64,000 bases of DNA from NCBI GenBank assembly GCA_025345505.1, contig JANVCC010000026.1, positions 638,873-702,872 of the forward strand, read 5' to 3'. This DNA is from Todiramphus chloris collaris (Eukaryota; Chordata; Aves; Coraciiformes; Alcedinidae). The stretch's first letter is position 1, and each line of letters begins with the position of its first letter. Below are positions 34,771-47,900 of the stretch, piece after piece. The notes under the pieces are model-generated. The model had not been told where the DNA came from and made no database searches. It saw only the letters and a list, made by a program, of their open reading frames with translations. The position numbers were made by a program, and so were the translations under genes.

Positions 34771-37700
34771 CTGGCAAAAGAAAACCAAAAGCTGTGACAG
34801 TGACATAGGAAACCAGCAGAAAGTGCATCAAGGAAACTCTTTGTTCTGGTTACTGGGCAAGCAGTAGATGATCTCAACTGACCAGACTTATTTAGGGAAG
34901 CAAATTATACAGTGAAATCATTGGAAGTGTAGTCACAAGGAGCTGAGAGTTGAAGGCAATGACAGCAGAACAAAGTGATGCTGAAGACAACGCTCAAAGC
35001 TGCACAAAAGCTCCTCAAATTGAGCTGTGACAGAAAAAAACCCCATGAAGAAATTCTGCACGTCACACACTATTTCTGTGCTGGCTGGCAGAAAAAGAAA
35101 CCCAAACAAGCCAACAAAGCAGAAAGAATTGGTAGGAAATCTGAAACATTGACCTATATTTACCCAGATCCCACGTACTGGTATCTGAGGAAACGGATGG
35201 AGTCTCACCAAACCGTGCGTTGAAGGCGGGCAACATCAGAAATGGCTTGGCTTGGGCAGCAGCCCTCTGCTCGCTGCCAGCCACCTAGACCTCAGCCCAC
35301 CTCACAGGGACCAGCTCCTCTCCAACAGCCTGGAGAGCAGCTCGAGAACCCTATGGGCTCCCACCCACCCCGATCACAAGCCTTGCTGTAAACTTCTCAC
35401 TCCTGGATTTTTCTGTCCATGAAAATCTAACTTTTGCAGAACAGATACAAGGTGGGCAGAGAGAGAACAAGACTTTATTTAAAACTTTAAAAGGGTCTGC
35501 AAATACTTTAGGTATTTATATATGTTTTCCTAGAGAAGGTGGAGAAAGGCACATGAAGCAGTGGGAAAATTTCCTAGAAACAGGGCTGTGAGAAAGTGAT
35601 ACAGTAACTGCTGGGAGCTGTGTGGAAAACCAAGACCAAGCTAACTGGGTTTTGAGGTTAGGTTGATGGTTGTGAGAAAAAAAAATAATCCTAGAGCTGC
35701 ATGTGGAGGTGGGCTGGAAAGGGGCTGCTGGGAGAAGGCTGTGGGCTGGAAAGAGACCTCAGAAAGCTGGGAGAAGCTGCTCGCCTGGTGGACCTTGCTG
35801 GTGGCTCAGAGTGAGGTTATGGCCGTGGGCTCCATTGGGAAGTGACATCCCAGAGCTGCAGCTGGATAAAAGGGGCTCCAAAGGGAAACTGAATTGCAAG
35901 GAACTGTGGCTGGGGAGCCTTGTCCACAGCTCCGACCGAGAGCACGGCTCTTTTGAGGGTTAGGATCGAGAGAAAGCTGCATTTCTATACACACGTGTAC
36001 GCAGAGCATATGCGAATCCAGTTTTCATGGCAGTCCGGCCTATGGGCAGCAGAGCTCACTCTGGCCAGGAGTCTCCCAGTGGCACTGCCTGAAGAAGGGC
36101 CCTAAACGAAGTCACATCCTGGGCGAGAGGCGGGTTTGGCTGCTGTAGCTGCAGCCACCTTCTTGGGCTATTTTCGTCAGCTGGCCTGTGGCGAAGCGCA
36201 CGGAGCCTGCCCACCAGAAAGTCTCAGAGCAGCCTGCAGCTAGGCAGGGGGTCCCCTCGCCGCACGGGAGTGATGCTTGAGCAGCAAGACCCTCAACGAG
36301 CGGCAGCCTCCAGGCGAGGGAAAGGAGCATGCGGGGGGGTCCGGGCTGTGCAACGCCGTGTTCAACATGCACACTTAGCGCGGCCGAGAGGTGATCCACT
36401 TGGCAATCCACCCCAGAATCCGCGGGGTTTATTTTTGGGACTTCCTGTCACCACGGATCAAGTGGAAGAGTCTCATTCGTCTCAAAGTCACCCTGCGGCA
36501 CAGCAGGAGAACTGCAGGTCAGGGAAAAGGCAAGAAGGTCGCTGTTCCATGTCAACATAAGCAAAAGAAATACCTAAAGTGAGGCAGATTTAGTCCATCT
36601 GGATTCATTCTTACTCTCCGTGTATATCAAGCGAAAGCAACAACCCGTTTAAGTGAGAAATAAACACTTCACAGGAGTTCAGAGGTGCTTCAGCAGCTCT
36701 GACGCTTCAAAATTCCTATGATTTCACTTTAAGGTGGTTTTTAGCCCCTGCTCTTTGGTTTCCAAGCTAGATCTGTCCCTCCTGAGACAGCGGCCAGCTC
36801 AGCCAGGGACAGGAACAAGGTACACAGGCTGCTGACATCTCCACGTGCCAAAAGGTGCTTTTCATTTCACAACGTGGGCTGCGGTCAGCAAAGCACTTCC
36901 CGATCGATCAACAGGAGTAATAATCATTATGCCAATAAAGAGATTGAGTATTAAGAAGAACTTAACACAGCCCAAGCATCTGCTGGCAGTGGCGTGAAGA
37001 GCAGCTGCTGCTTGGGAGGCTTGTGGGAAGGTGCCTCGTGCCCGCTCTTGCTGCTGGCCGCAACACCACAGGAACATATAAGGCCCCGAGCCCGCACGGC
37101 CCCTGCTTCCCAGCTGCCAGGCCACGCACACAAGGAAGGACGGCGCTGCCACGCTCGCTTCAGAAACCAGTTACCACCTCGGCAGTGCCGCAGGGGTTGG
37201 CTTGGCTGTACTCGCCCTGGGCCTGGAGGCACAACACCATAGTGTCTTCCTACTCTGGCTCACTTCAGACCATTGCGAATCACATTTGCTGTTTCAATTT
37301 TTACCCCTTTTTACAAGGGAACAGCAACACCTGCAACAGTGAGATTTCACCAGCAGAGAAAAACACTTAAATGGAACCTGTTCACAAAACCCCCAACTAC
37401 CAACAGAGAAGTGAAATCCCAGTAATGTTTTCTGTAATGTCCTGGCTACACAAAGCGCTTCACATCAATAATAAATCGGGGACAAGGAGGATTTTAAAAT
37501 CGACAAGTGGCTCTAGAGAGGCACAAGAATAGAAAAGGAGCTGGGAATGACGAGACAATAAAACAGAACAGCAAATCCAGGGCGGCTGAAGGGCAGAGAG
37601 GGTGAGGATCCCAGGGATGGCTGTCCGCCAGCGACCGGCCACCAGCTTCACCCTGGCTGCCTCCAGGAGAGCCACGGGTGGCCCAGTTAAGCAGAGCTGG

Positions 37701-38391
37701 GGGCCAGTTAAGCAGAGCTGCGGACCCAGTTAAGTGGAGCTGAATGCCAATGGGTACCAGTAATGGCACAGCTGAACCAGAGCAGGTTCTGCAGCCCACA
37801 CCACATGAACTGTGGCTTCTCCAGCTGCCTTGCTGTGGGTTCCCGCTGCGACTGCTTTACAGCTCCTCTGTGCACCACTCCAACCAGCCCTTCCAGCAGG
37901 CAGGCGGAGACCCTCCATAGGTGAAAGGGGAAGAGAAGGACCCAAAGCAAGTTGAGGATGTTTGTTAATGGGACCCAAGGGGCCCAGTTCTAGGACCCCA
38001 AAACGGTGAGACCATAACCGGCTGGGGCCCAAGGGATCAGAGGCGAAGAACTAACAAAGCAGGCACGGAAGGCTCTGAGGTGCGGGCTACACGCTGGAGG
38101 ATGTTCGCGGGGCACAGGGACACGCGTGGGACGGCTGAAATACCTTCTCCCCCTTCCACGGCGACATCAACAGCTAGCACTCATCGCACAGGGCCCAGTG
38201 TGCCCAGGGCAGGCCTCAAGCTGCGGGGTGCTCAGGCTGACGCGGGGGGCCGAGGGGGGACGGGCGGGGGAGTCCGGCGGGAGGGATACGCCGCCGTTAG
38301 GGCAGCCGGCGGAACCCGCTGCCGGGCCAAGCCCCCCCCCGCCGGTACGACCGGCAGACGCGGCCGCCAGGCCCCGGCGGCCCGTACTCAC
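34771..38391 (-). other. MFF: MFF 5' intron
   Basis: About 3.6 kb between the non-coding first exon and coding exon 1. I saw no coding exon. It contains three copies of a 21-22-bp unit (CCAGTTAAGCAGAGCTG-like) at 37683-37742. Confidence 0.65.
37683..37742. repeat. 21-22-bp tandem repeat, three copies
   Basis: The unit CCAGTTAAGCAGAGCTG begins at 37683, 37704 and 37726; the third copy has GTGG in place of GCAG. It is a small tandem array in the MFF 5' intron. Confidence 0.75.
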
Positions 38392-38900
38392 CCAGAGCGG
38401 CGGGAAGGCGGACGGCGAGCTGAGCTCCGCCGAGCTCCGCTCCGTTACTGCCGCCGCGCTCCGGGCCGCGGAGCTGCCGCCCGCGGGCGTTAAACGACGC
38501 GACGCGGCCCGGCCCCGCTCGGCAGGAGAGAGACCAGAGCCGGGCGGCTCGTCCCCATCGGGCTCCCGTAGGCGCTGCCGGTCCGGGGACGGCGCCTCAC
38601 GTGACCGCAGGAGGGCGGAAGCGGCTGTGGCCGGTGCCTGACGCGCTCGCCGGGCAGCCGTGCTTGGGGAGGGCAGGCGCGCGCCCGGAGCGGGGCCTGA
38701 GGGCGGCCCTGGGCCTGGGCCCGGAGCGGGGCCTGGGGGCGGCTCGTCGGGGACCCGCCGGGTCCTGCAGCCCGGGAGGGATCCTTCCGCTCGACTGAAC
38801 CGCGGCCTTCAGCGCCGCATCGCCTCGGGGGGCTCCCAAACCCCGCCGGGGACCCTGCCGCGGCCTCGGGCGGCCTGGGCAGCCCTGTGGGGGAAGGAAT
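38080..38900 (-). promoter_or_regulatory. MFF: CpG-island promoter of MFF with a TCACGTGA E-box
   Basis: A CpG-dense block surrounds the predicted MFF first exon. TCACGTGA at 38597-38604 is the palindromic E-box bound by USF and TFEB/MITF-type factors (CTCACGTGAC matches the CLEAR consensus at 9 of 10 positions). A GCGGAAGC ETS-like core follows at 38615-38622. Factor binding is inferred. Confidence 0.6.
38392..38600 (-). other. MFF: MFF non-coding exon 1 (predicted; 5' end approximate)
   Basis: A strong donor (GTGAGTAC) follows GCCGCTCTGG on the minus strand inside a CpG island, and the exon would splice to the acceptor at 34770. The transcription start is not visible; 38600 is only a guess. 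Confidence 0.5.
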
Positions 38901-39116
38901 TGTTCCTTGGGTCCCAGCTCAACCTCCCCTGAGGCCGGTTGACTTCTTGACCCCCTGGGCGCATGCTGTTTAGCACAGTTTTTAAATATTTATTTCTTTT
39001 TCTTTACTAAATCCTATTACACGGAGGTAGTGGATGGGGAAGATCATCAGCACTGGAAGAAGAAGTTAAAAAAACCCCAAACATAACACAAAAAAACCCC
39101 CAAGAGAAACAGATCT

Positions 39117-39141
39117 TTTATTTAGTCAAAACATTTTTATT
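39117..39141 (-). terminator. COL4A3: Candidate distal poly(A) signals of COL4A3 (two AATAAA)
   Basis: TTTATT at 39117-39122 and 39136-39141 read AATAAA on the minus strand, about 2.7 kb after the COL4A3 stop codon and about 500 bases before the MFF promoter. A long 3' UTR is usual for this gene in mammals. A nearer AATAAA at 41345-41350 is an alternative. Confidence 0.45.
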
Positions 39142-41857
39142 TGTCTGTATTTAGCGGAAGGTTTTGCTTTCCTGCTCCTTCCCCATTGCTTGCTCGTTAT
39201 TTCCGCTTTCTCCCCTGTCTGTCCTCTCGGTACAACAGCTAATTAACACCTCGCGCCTCGTCAGCAGTGCCCAACAGCGGCTCCCTAAGCCTCCATACAG
39301 CCTCACAACAATCAGTAGCAGTAGGGAAGTAAAACAGATCTGCACCTGCAGAGCCAAGTGAAGATCAACTTGTTTCCAAGTTTTTTGGTCATTTTCTGTA
39401 TCCAGCTGGTGCGATGCTGGGCATGATGGGCACATGTCCCTGCAGCTGGCTCATGCTTTTCAAACAAAGACTGAGTTCCAGCACTCAAAATGTAAAGCTA
39501 TTGATGAACATCTTTCTTCAGCAACCTGTCGAAAGCCGCCCAGAAAGACAATGGTGAAATCCAGAACCGGGGACAAGGATGTTGCTTCCAGTTCCGTGCT
39601 TTGTAACTTACCTTTGGACTTCCAAACCGCTCCCTCCTGCTTAAGCACCGTCCCCCACTGACCACTTCCAGCAGCCAGCCACAGGTACCTACACTCTGCC
39701 TTTCACAAGCACATTTCACATGAGGGTCCCCACAGTCACCTGCCATGCACCAGACACCAAAAATGCCTTGGCCTTTGCGTGACTGTCACAGAAGAAAAAA
39801 AGCACCAAAAAAATGCCTTTGGCTGGCTGTTGTGAGCTTTTTGGTGGCTGTCATGAGCCTTCAGGAAAAGAAAAAAAAAAAGCACCAAAAATGCCTTTAC
39901 ATGGCTGTCATGAGTCTTCAGGAAATAAAAAAAGCACCAAAAATGTCTTTGGGTGGCTGTTGTGAGCCTTCGGGAGAAAACAAAAAGCACCAAAAAACCC
40001 CAGAACCGAACATGCAATGGGTGTGAGTTTCCTCTTTGAGTATGTAAAGCAAACTTCAGAGTTGATAGAAAGAAATCTAATATGTGATTGTTTTAAGAAA
40101 AACACCCTCAACCCCAAACCTGGAAGACAAAGTATTAAGGTGACACCAATACCCGCTTCTCTCCAAAGAGACTCCTCACCAAAACCTGCCCATCCCAACG
40201 GTACCAGCACTGCTGAGCCTCCTCAAGAAAACAAGAACTTTCCCATCTCCATTCGGTTCGTTCCAGTGGCACCTTCATGGCAGCCCCACCAGAAGACGCC
40301 GGCGTAGACACGGACGAACCCCTCTCTTGGTTAGGATAACACTGAGAATTCAAACAGTCAGAAAAACACTGGGCGAGTGGTTTAACAAAAACAATATAAA
40401 ATGTCACTGGCTTAAAAAAAAACAACCCTCCTAAATGAGAAATCTTGGTTCTCTGGATGAATTACTAGGCCCTACGTTTTGAGTATGCACGTACAGAACT
40501 CTTCAGATGAATCAAGATGCTTCTAGAACATGAGATACTGGAATTCTGATAGATTGTGCAAGTATTTAAAAATATTAACATTTTAAATGCTTTAAAATCA
40601 CAACTTCAAATAGCCCTGCAATTGCAATGTTATAAATAGTAAAAAAAACCCAACAACAACAAAACAAAACGCGTCAGAGCTACAATTTTATATAAGTTAT
40701 ATGAGTAAGTGAAAGTGCTTTTCAAGTATTTATGTTCATTTACAGTTGGATTCTCTTGGCCAAGTCAGCGCTTAGATGGTGCAGCTCAAATCATCTGTTG
40801 TCTTGAAACAGTCTGGATGCGTACAGGGAACTGGATGGAATAAATGGCTTCGCTGTCAGAAACGCGTGGTCAGTATTTAAATACAGGATATCATTTGTGA
40901 GAAATATTTAAATATGGAGTAGTACAAAATGCAAATGTCATACTTTTTGTTATCTATTAACAGCAGAAGAGAAAAGCGACAGCATCCTGGTGGCCGCATG
41001 ATAACCCGGCAAAGCCGCGGGAGCCCTCGAGCCACATGCGCTGACTGGAAATTCCATCGAACCCCCAATTCCCAGCTGGTAGCTCGGAGGCCGAGACCGC
41101 CTTCGGAAGCCTGTAAAAGATCTCAGGCCACATGTGTCACGAGCCATGGGATCTGGTGCAGCCCGCCCAGTGCTTTCTGCCAGCTGGCCCTGGCCGCAGC
41201 AGCCCGTGCGCAGTGCCACGGTGCCGGCTGCGTGTGCAGCTCCCACCTGGCTACTCGGCAGCCATCACTGCTGCCCTGATGCAAAAACCATCGTGTTCCT
41301 GTTTGCCAGCCAGAGGAAGGGTGAGGTAAGTGGGGAGATACTTGTTTATTAGACAAGAAAACCAAAACAAAACAACCCTAAATGAATCGTTATGTATTGA
41401 AAAGTGCACTGAAAATTCTGCTTACTGAACCCTATCTCTCCTAAGTGCCGGGTTTTCATCTGAAGTTCTATCTGCTTTGAACACTGAACGTAGGTAAGCT
41501 GAGAGTAGAGCGTGTAGTTTGCCTTGCAGCCCGAAAAGCACATGACACGAGGCAGTGTCAACGTCTCTCAGGGCAGAGGTGGTGTTGCCGCTGTTTCATC
41601 GTGAAGTTGAGGCTGGGACACAATGGGGTCCTTCAGAGGCCCTGCAGCTGCCCCTGCCAGCTCTCTCCAACAAAGTGCTCTGTCATCTGCCCAAGACGAA
41701 AGCCAATCCGTCGCCCTACCTCATCACGGTGCTGCTCTGGCCGCTTATCGCACTCCTCCCAGATGCAGCCAGACTTTAATAAATTATAGCTCTTCAGAGT
41801 TAGGCAATTCTTTGTGACAAAAGCAGAGTTTCTTGCTCTGTCCAGAGCGGCTGCTGG
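39142..41857 (-). other. COL4A3: COL4A3 3' untranslated region (predicted)
   Basis: Sequence after the COL4A3 stop codon. No coding similarity was found. It contains a roughly 50-bp minisatellite at 39749-40007 and an A/T-rich block at about 40550-40740. If the AATAAA at 41345-41350 is used instead, most of this is intergenic. Confidence 0.45.
39749..40007. repeat. Roughly 50-bp minisatellite with AGCACCAAAAATGCCTTTG core
   Basis: Units with AGCACCAAAAATG-like starts occur at about 39752, 39801, 39881, 39933 and 39986. The spacing is 50-53 bases except for one 80-base unit that carries an extra partial copy of GGCTGTCATGAGCCTTCAGG. Copies diverge and are joined by A-runs of variable length. 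Confidence 0.85.
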
Positions 41858-41942
41858 TTAGACTGGTCTCTTCATGCAGACCTGACAACGGCTGATGATA
41901 TTTTCTAGTTCTCCTGCTTTCAAAGTCTGTGGCAAAGGTCTC
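41858..41942 (-). CDS. COL4A3: COL4A3 exon 52 (end of NC1)
   Basis: 85 bases encoding [20 protein letters not shown] and VCMKRPV, then TAA at 41860-41858. It carries the cross-linking Lys and the last two NC1 cysteines. The acceptor is TTTTAG; one leading base completes an Arg codon. Confidence 0.97.
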
Positions 41943-44900
41943 CTAAAAGAAAGAAACCAAACATTTATTTATTTAAAAAACCCAAAACAAATCAGGGAGA
42001 GATGGTGGAGGTTTGGATATGGAATTCCTGACACCACCACCAGCATCCTTGGGCTCCCATAAGGCCCCTAGCCAAGCTGAGGGGCTGAGGGGGGTGGCCA
42101 GGAACCCCGCCGTGGGCCACGGCCCATTGCTGTCCCCTCGGGATCATGCTGGCTCTGGGCATGAGAAAGGGCAGTTTACCTGAACATTCTCTTTGGATTC
42201 AGCGATGCCAGCCAGAAGCTGTAGGAATTTGAGTAGTAGTTGCACGTCCCCCTGCCGTGGCACTCTATGAATGGGATGGCTCGAAATTCTTCCAGACAAG
42301 ATCCAGGAGATGCCAGTGCTTGGCCAGAAGCTTCTGAGCCGGCGCTCGTGTACTGTAACCACCAACACATGTTTTATCAGAACTTGTCCATCACCTTTTA
42401 GTAAACTGCAGGCAAAAAAAACCCAACCCTCTTTCTAAAACATACCATGTGTTCTGGGGTGTGTCTTGGACAGAACAAAACGAACGCAGATGAGTTTGAT
42501 AAAATGTATAATGAAGCACAGAAGCCTTATGAAAATTCAAGCACAGTTTATGGCAGCTCTTCAATCCCTGCAAAGGCCTTTTTCTGCTCCGTGGAAAGGC
42601 ACGGGACTGTAACCAGCACAGAGACTAGAAAGCAGCTGGGTTCTGTCCAGTGGAGGAATTACCAACAGGCCCAATCCCCTGTCCTGTGCGTGTTCATTTG
42701 TTTTGTTGCATTAATTGGTTCTCCACGCATGAAGAGCAGAGAAGGTACTTTCCTTCTCCATCGTTGGTAAAAGCTTCTAGAAGCAACTCTAAAATAATTT
42801 ACGATGGTAGAAAATTGGCTAGAAAATACCACTTAAATTGGCTGCTGATGGAAACAAGCAAATGATTCTAAACAGATGCTGCAAAAATTCTCTCATTCTT
42901 CTCCAGGATGATGATGATATCACCACTTGGGGCTGAATCTCAGGAGAAAGAACAAATTTCACACTAGAACTAGGAGGACTTGACATCAGGCAAAACACAA
43001 GGTTTTTAATTGTGTCTTTCCCCATCGTTTGTTGCCACCTCTTTGATATCCCACAGGCCTGGATAAAAAAGTGTGAAGTGCTGCGTGCCCTGGTACAGAT
43101 ATGGCCCCGTGCCCATCATCAGTTCTCCCCTGGCAGTTGCATGATGAACTTCCTTCGCTCCCACATCATTATGGCATCACCGCTGCTGAGGCTGTTGCGC
43201 TGACGGTGTTCTGCGCTTGTCTGGGTTTTAGCATTCTGTGGAGCTCAGGCTCAAGATCTGATTGATAACAGAAGTGCCTGGCATGGAAGTGGGTCAGTTA
43301 TTTCCGTGTGTGTGTGTTCAGGACCACTCCCCAAACCCGTTTCATCGATCTTAGCCTGACACATGAAAACGGGAGCATGCCGTTATTTTTGCCAGACTAA
43401 AATCCTAATCATTCTCCTTTCATGTTTCCCCCTGCCACCTGCTTTTGAGGACAGATCAGAAGGGTTGTTCCTATGCTTCTGGCACTGAGTAAAACTTAAT
43501 GGAATTATCGCCTATGTCTTGGGAAAGGAATAGAAAAATAATTTAACAGTTCTTAAGAAACAAATAAGCTGTAAGCAGTTGGAAACGCCGATGAAAGTGA
43601 GAAGACATAAAATTAGTTAATTCGAGTCTTTATATCCTTACCATAACAAAAGAAAAACCCTTCCAGAGAGACATCCAGCCGTCTGGACACACCGGGACCA
43701 CGGCCGTCTGGCTGTGAACTGCTATGACCATGGCAGCTCCCTCGCACACGATGCACCTGTGCCAAGAGATGCACACACATTCGTCACGGACTGGGGGGAA
43801 AGGTGGAAGTGGACAAAAATGGTGTCTCCTGGGGGTAGCAGCTACCTGGCTGGGCTTACTATCAATGTCATGAGTCACCCAGGTTCTCTCTGATTAGTGA
43901 GGAGATACGTCCACTGATGGTCTTAAGGGAAGCCGATAGCTTGCTGTGCAATTTCCTTGCAATCTCTACTAGTAACACAAAGAATGGTGTAAGGTGGGAA
44001 TTAGTCCCAGAACACCTCAGCTTCCTAATTTTGCCTTTACTGAAGTAACCAGCTAAATTTCACCTTCTTCGTGTGCTTGCTACTTGATCTCATTACAATT
44101 TAGATCCAAGTTCTGTACCTTTCTTTGCTAGGACTAGGAAAAGAAATCTTTATTTCCTAGATGAAGAAACAGTGAAGCTGAGCTACAAGTGGGTAGGGCA
44201 GGCTAGAAGACAGCGTGACAAGCTTGCCTGCCCATCCTGCACCATCTTCTCAGGTCAGCCGTGCAGATGAAGCCCTGTGGTGAGACTCCAGCTTTCATCT
44301 AACTTTTCTTAGAGCACCACTGAATGTCTGATGTATTCAGGGGAGTAATCAAAAATCATGTAGTTAAAACCAGTGCTTGTACTGGCTGAGATGGTCAGGT
44401 CTTCACTTGCTGTTCAAAACTATTTATTTGCGGTTCTGGGATGGAAGAGTTAAAATTCTTATACTCTTACCTGCTTATATGGGGCTCCAGTGCCCTGCCA
44501 GAAATGGGCGCCATGTCTGCTGGGATCACTGCTGCAGCTGACAGCCAGTATGAATAGTCATTGCGAGAAGCAAAGCTACAAACATCGTTGGTGCTACAGA
44601 ACAAGAATGGCATGGTGGTGAATCTCTGCAAGCAGCTACCAGCTGTTCCTAAAAGACAAAAGAGGAGAGGTTTGTGACAGATAGGAGATGATATTTAGTG
44701 CAGCAAACAGGACAGACATATGATGACAACCCATCTACTACAGAGAGAATTAAACCAATTGGTAACTTTCAGGAGGGAAGAGCCTGTACACTGGAATTAT
44801 CTGAAAGCAAAATGCTGATGTTATATATAATAATATGTGTATAAAAAAAAAGGGATAAAAGCAAAATCTGTTAAAATATCATCTTCTTGAATGGTATCGC

Positions 44901-47900
44901 TCCTTGACGCAGTGGCAGGGATTCAGCTGCTTAAACAAAAGCTTCTGGTGCTATTTTTGACACCCTAAAGCATCCTATTTGGTCTCCAAAAAAGCAAGAT
45001 TCTCTCTCAGATCTTGTGCTACTACTGTCAGCCCCGTGCAGATGTTGTGAACATTTACTCCTGACATCTATCTGTAAGTAACTGAATTCCTATGCAAAAA
45101 TGCCCGGGATAGGAGAAGGAACATGGGAGTGCAGGAGAGAAGGATGTATTCCACACCACAACTCCCGACTTGGCTCAGAGCAGCAGAGCACTCTGGAGGC
45201 TGACGGTCAAAACCAATGCTCGTCTCAGACGCTTACTGGGAGTTTGGTTTCATCACAACTTAGCCTTACTGGACTCTAAGGAAAACGATGTGAAAGTTTT
45301 TGCCAATACTGTACCGAGATCTTGTCCGTGTGCTCGTTCATTGCCCTGCACGAAAAGCAGCGAATAGCCGAAGTAGATCTGCAAAGTCCCATGTGGGCAG
45401 GAAGGAATCTTTGTCGACTGACTGTGCCGGGTAAAGATAAAACCTCTTCTTGCTGGAGCAGCAGTGGTAGCACCCGGTGATCCAGGTAACCCCTGCAGAC
45501 CTGGAAAGCCAATCAGTCCAGGGTGTCCTGTGGAGGGCAGAGCGGTTTAGTTCATTTAGTTTAGTGGAACTGCTTGAAAATAACAACAACACAATTATCA
45601 ATAAGGAGATGCAACTTGAAAACTGACAGAGGTTGTTGCTAGATGCATTAACTCCTTCAGGCCTAGCTCAGGTAGCTGTGCAGTTCATATTGCCATGGAA
45701 TAGTGATGTATGGGAAAGAACCGTGACCATTTTTAGGGAAAAAAAAATAAATTGTAAAACCAATTCATTTTATGGTGGCTAAATATAAATCTTTAATTCT
45801 ATTTTGATATCATAAAAAGGTACACTGATGCCTAGGGATCTCAAGTGGGCAAATAAATGTGACTAACAACAGAGGAGCACAGGCATGTTTTTTGTTAATT
45901 ATTATTTCAGTTGTGAAGGTGCATCTGCTAAAAGCTAAGAATGTGCTTACACATGCTTGTGGCACTGAAGCTTCTGTAAATGTTGCAGAACCTCAACAGA
46001 TGCAAGAGGAAGGATTTACAAAAATCAGGCATACAGTTCAACTGTAAATTCAGTAGGAGCAGCCAAACAGAGATGTCTGCTCTCCCGTACCTCTTGGTCC
46101 TGGAAATCCCCTGTCTCCCTTTGGACCAGGCAGTCCTGGTCGACCTGGATGACCAAAACTTCCTGGTAGACCTTTTACTCCTTTAGGTCCTAAATTGTAA
46201 TCCAGTAAAAAAAACCAAACCAGAATCATACAGCATTAGTTAGTTCAGATTTCAGTAACTGTTCATGAATGAGGTTAAAATCCCCAGGTGAATGTTGCTG
46301 TGCTACCATAAAACCATCAGCGTGAATTTACCCAGTTTTGTGACTGTCTGTAGCATCACTGTCACCAGGTTTCCTAGCACACCTGGAGTACCTCTATTAC
46401 GTGTGGCAATTTCCTCCCCAGGATGCCAGACATGCTAAGCATGGTCCTGGCTCTATGAAAAGGGTGAATGTTTTGATCCAAGTTTACGTTTTATTCCATT
46501 ATTTGGCTTAGGCTTTGTTGGAGGAGAAACTTGCTCACTGACTGTGCGGGCGGAGGGCAGATGGAATGGAACTGGTTATAAATACGAGGTTGTTAACGAG
46601 GTACAAAGAGCTGGTTTTAAATCTGGAGAGGTATTTTTCACAACACCTCAATCTCCTATGCAGAAGCATGTTTTCCCAGCCAACCAAAGTGTTCCTCTAA
46701 GCAGCATGCACAAGTGCGTACGGAGATAAAAATATAGGCTACCTTGTAGTCCAGGAATCCCTTGACTTCCTTGATCGCCTGGTGTTCCTGGGATTCCTGG
46801 CAGTCCAGGAGGACCCTTGCTTCCTGGGACGGAGAACATTCTCCCAGCGACTCCAGGTGGACCTAGCAGCAAAAAATACAATGAAGAACTATTGCTTTAT
46901 ATTAAAGGAAAGCAAACAAACTACAACCCAAACCAATCAACCTAAGTCAGCTGGTATTAGAATGAGAAGGGCTGGTTACCATGCTGGCCCTTTGGTCCCC
47001 TCGGCCCTTCCGCACCTTGTGGTCCAGGAGGTCCTTGATTACCCTTTTCTCCTAAAAAAGAATATTGAAAGATTGAAGTTCCAGCTGTCTGGTTTAAAAT
47101 GTCGAAGAACTGTCAACGTTTCAGAGGCTTATTTAAGAGTCCTGCATGATCCACACAAACTTTTGAAGAGTAACAGCCTTGCAGACTCATCTGAAATGCA
47201 AAAGTGGACTTCCATATCTCTGCTGTCCTTCTGCAATCTATAGGCCAAGAGCACTCACTTGATAAGAAGATGTTTCCATGCCTAGCCTCATGTAATTGCT
47301 GGTCCCACAAACCCAGCTTAAAATCTCATCTTTAGACTACCTTCTTTTTAAATTCTGTGTTTTTGTCACTGTGTTTGAAGGTCGAGTGCTGCCCTGAGTG
47401 CTCCTGTGCAATTCAGCTCCCTTTAAAGCCTACCCAGCAGTTATGCTGATGGCATTTGGGACTCTTGTATAGTTTTTCAAGTCTTTGAAATTTAACAACC
47501 AATTCTTTTCACCGTGCAAAATATGAGGTTACGTTCAGATTACTCTCCACAACTCTGCTGGGAAAAAAAGAATAAAAATATATTTTTATCATCGTCAGGA
47601 GATCTGACTGACTATGCCATGAAATTAAAGCTTTTTGCTTAAGACACTACAATTACTGCCTGTAGAGTGACTTTCAAATTAGAACAAATGGATACCTTTT
47701 ACACCTGGGAATCCAAGAAATCCAGGGTCCCCTCGAGCCCCAGGATAACCTGGTCGACCTTCTATTCCCTGCAAGTCAGAGGACACCAGCAACAAACAGG
47801 TTATTGTTTACAGCAATAAACAGGGGAGACTAAATGCTTTGAATATTGTCAACACTTGTTCAGAATATATATATATATTTATATATATAAATATATATAA

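Noticed and set aside
38126..38641. 171-codon plus-strand frame at the MFF promoter
   Set aside because: CpG-island shadow, with Arg/Ala/Pro-rich low complexity and no similarity.
42447..42770. 107-codon plus-strand frame in the COL4A3 intron
   Set aside because: No similarity, no splice context, within the intron between NC1 exons 50 and 51.
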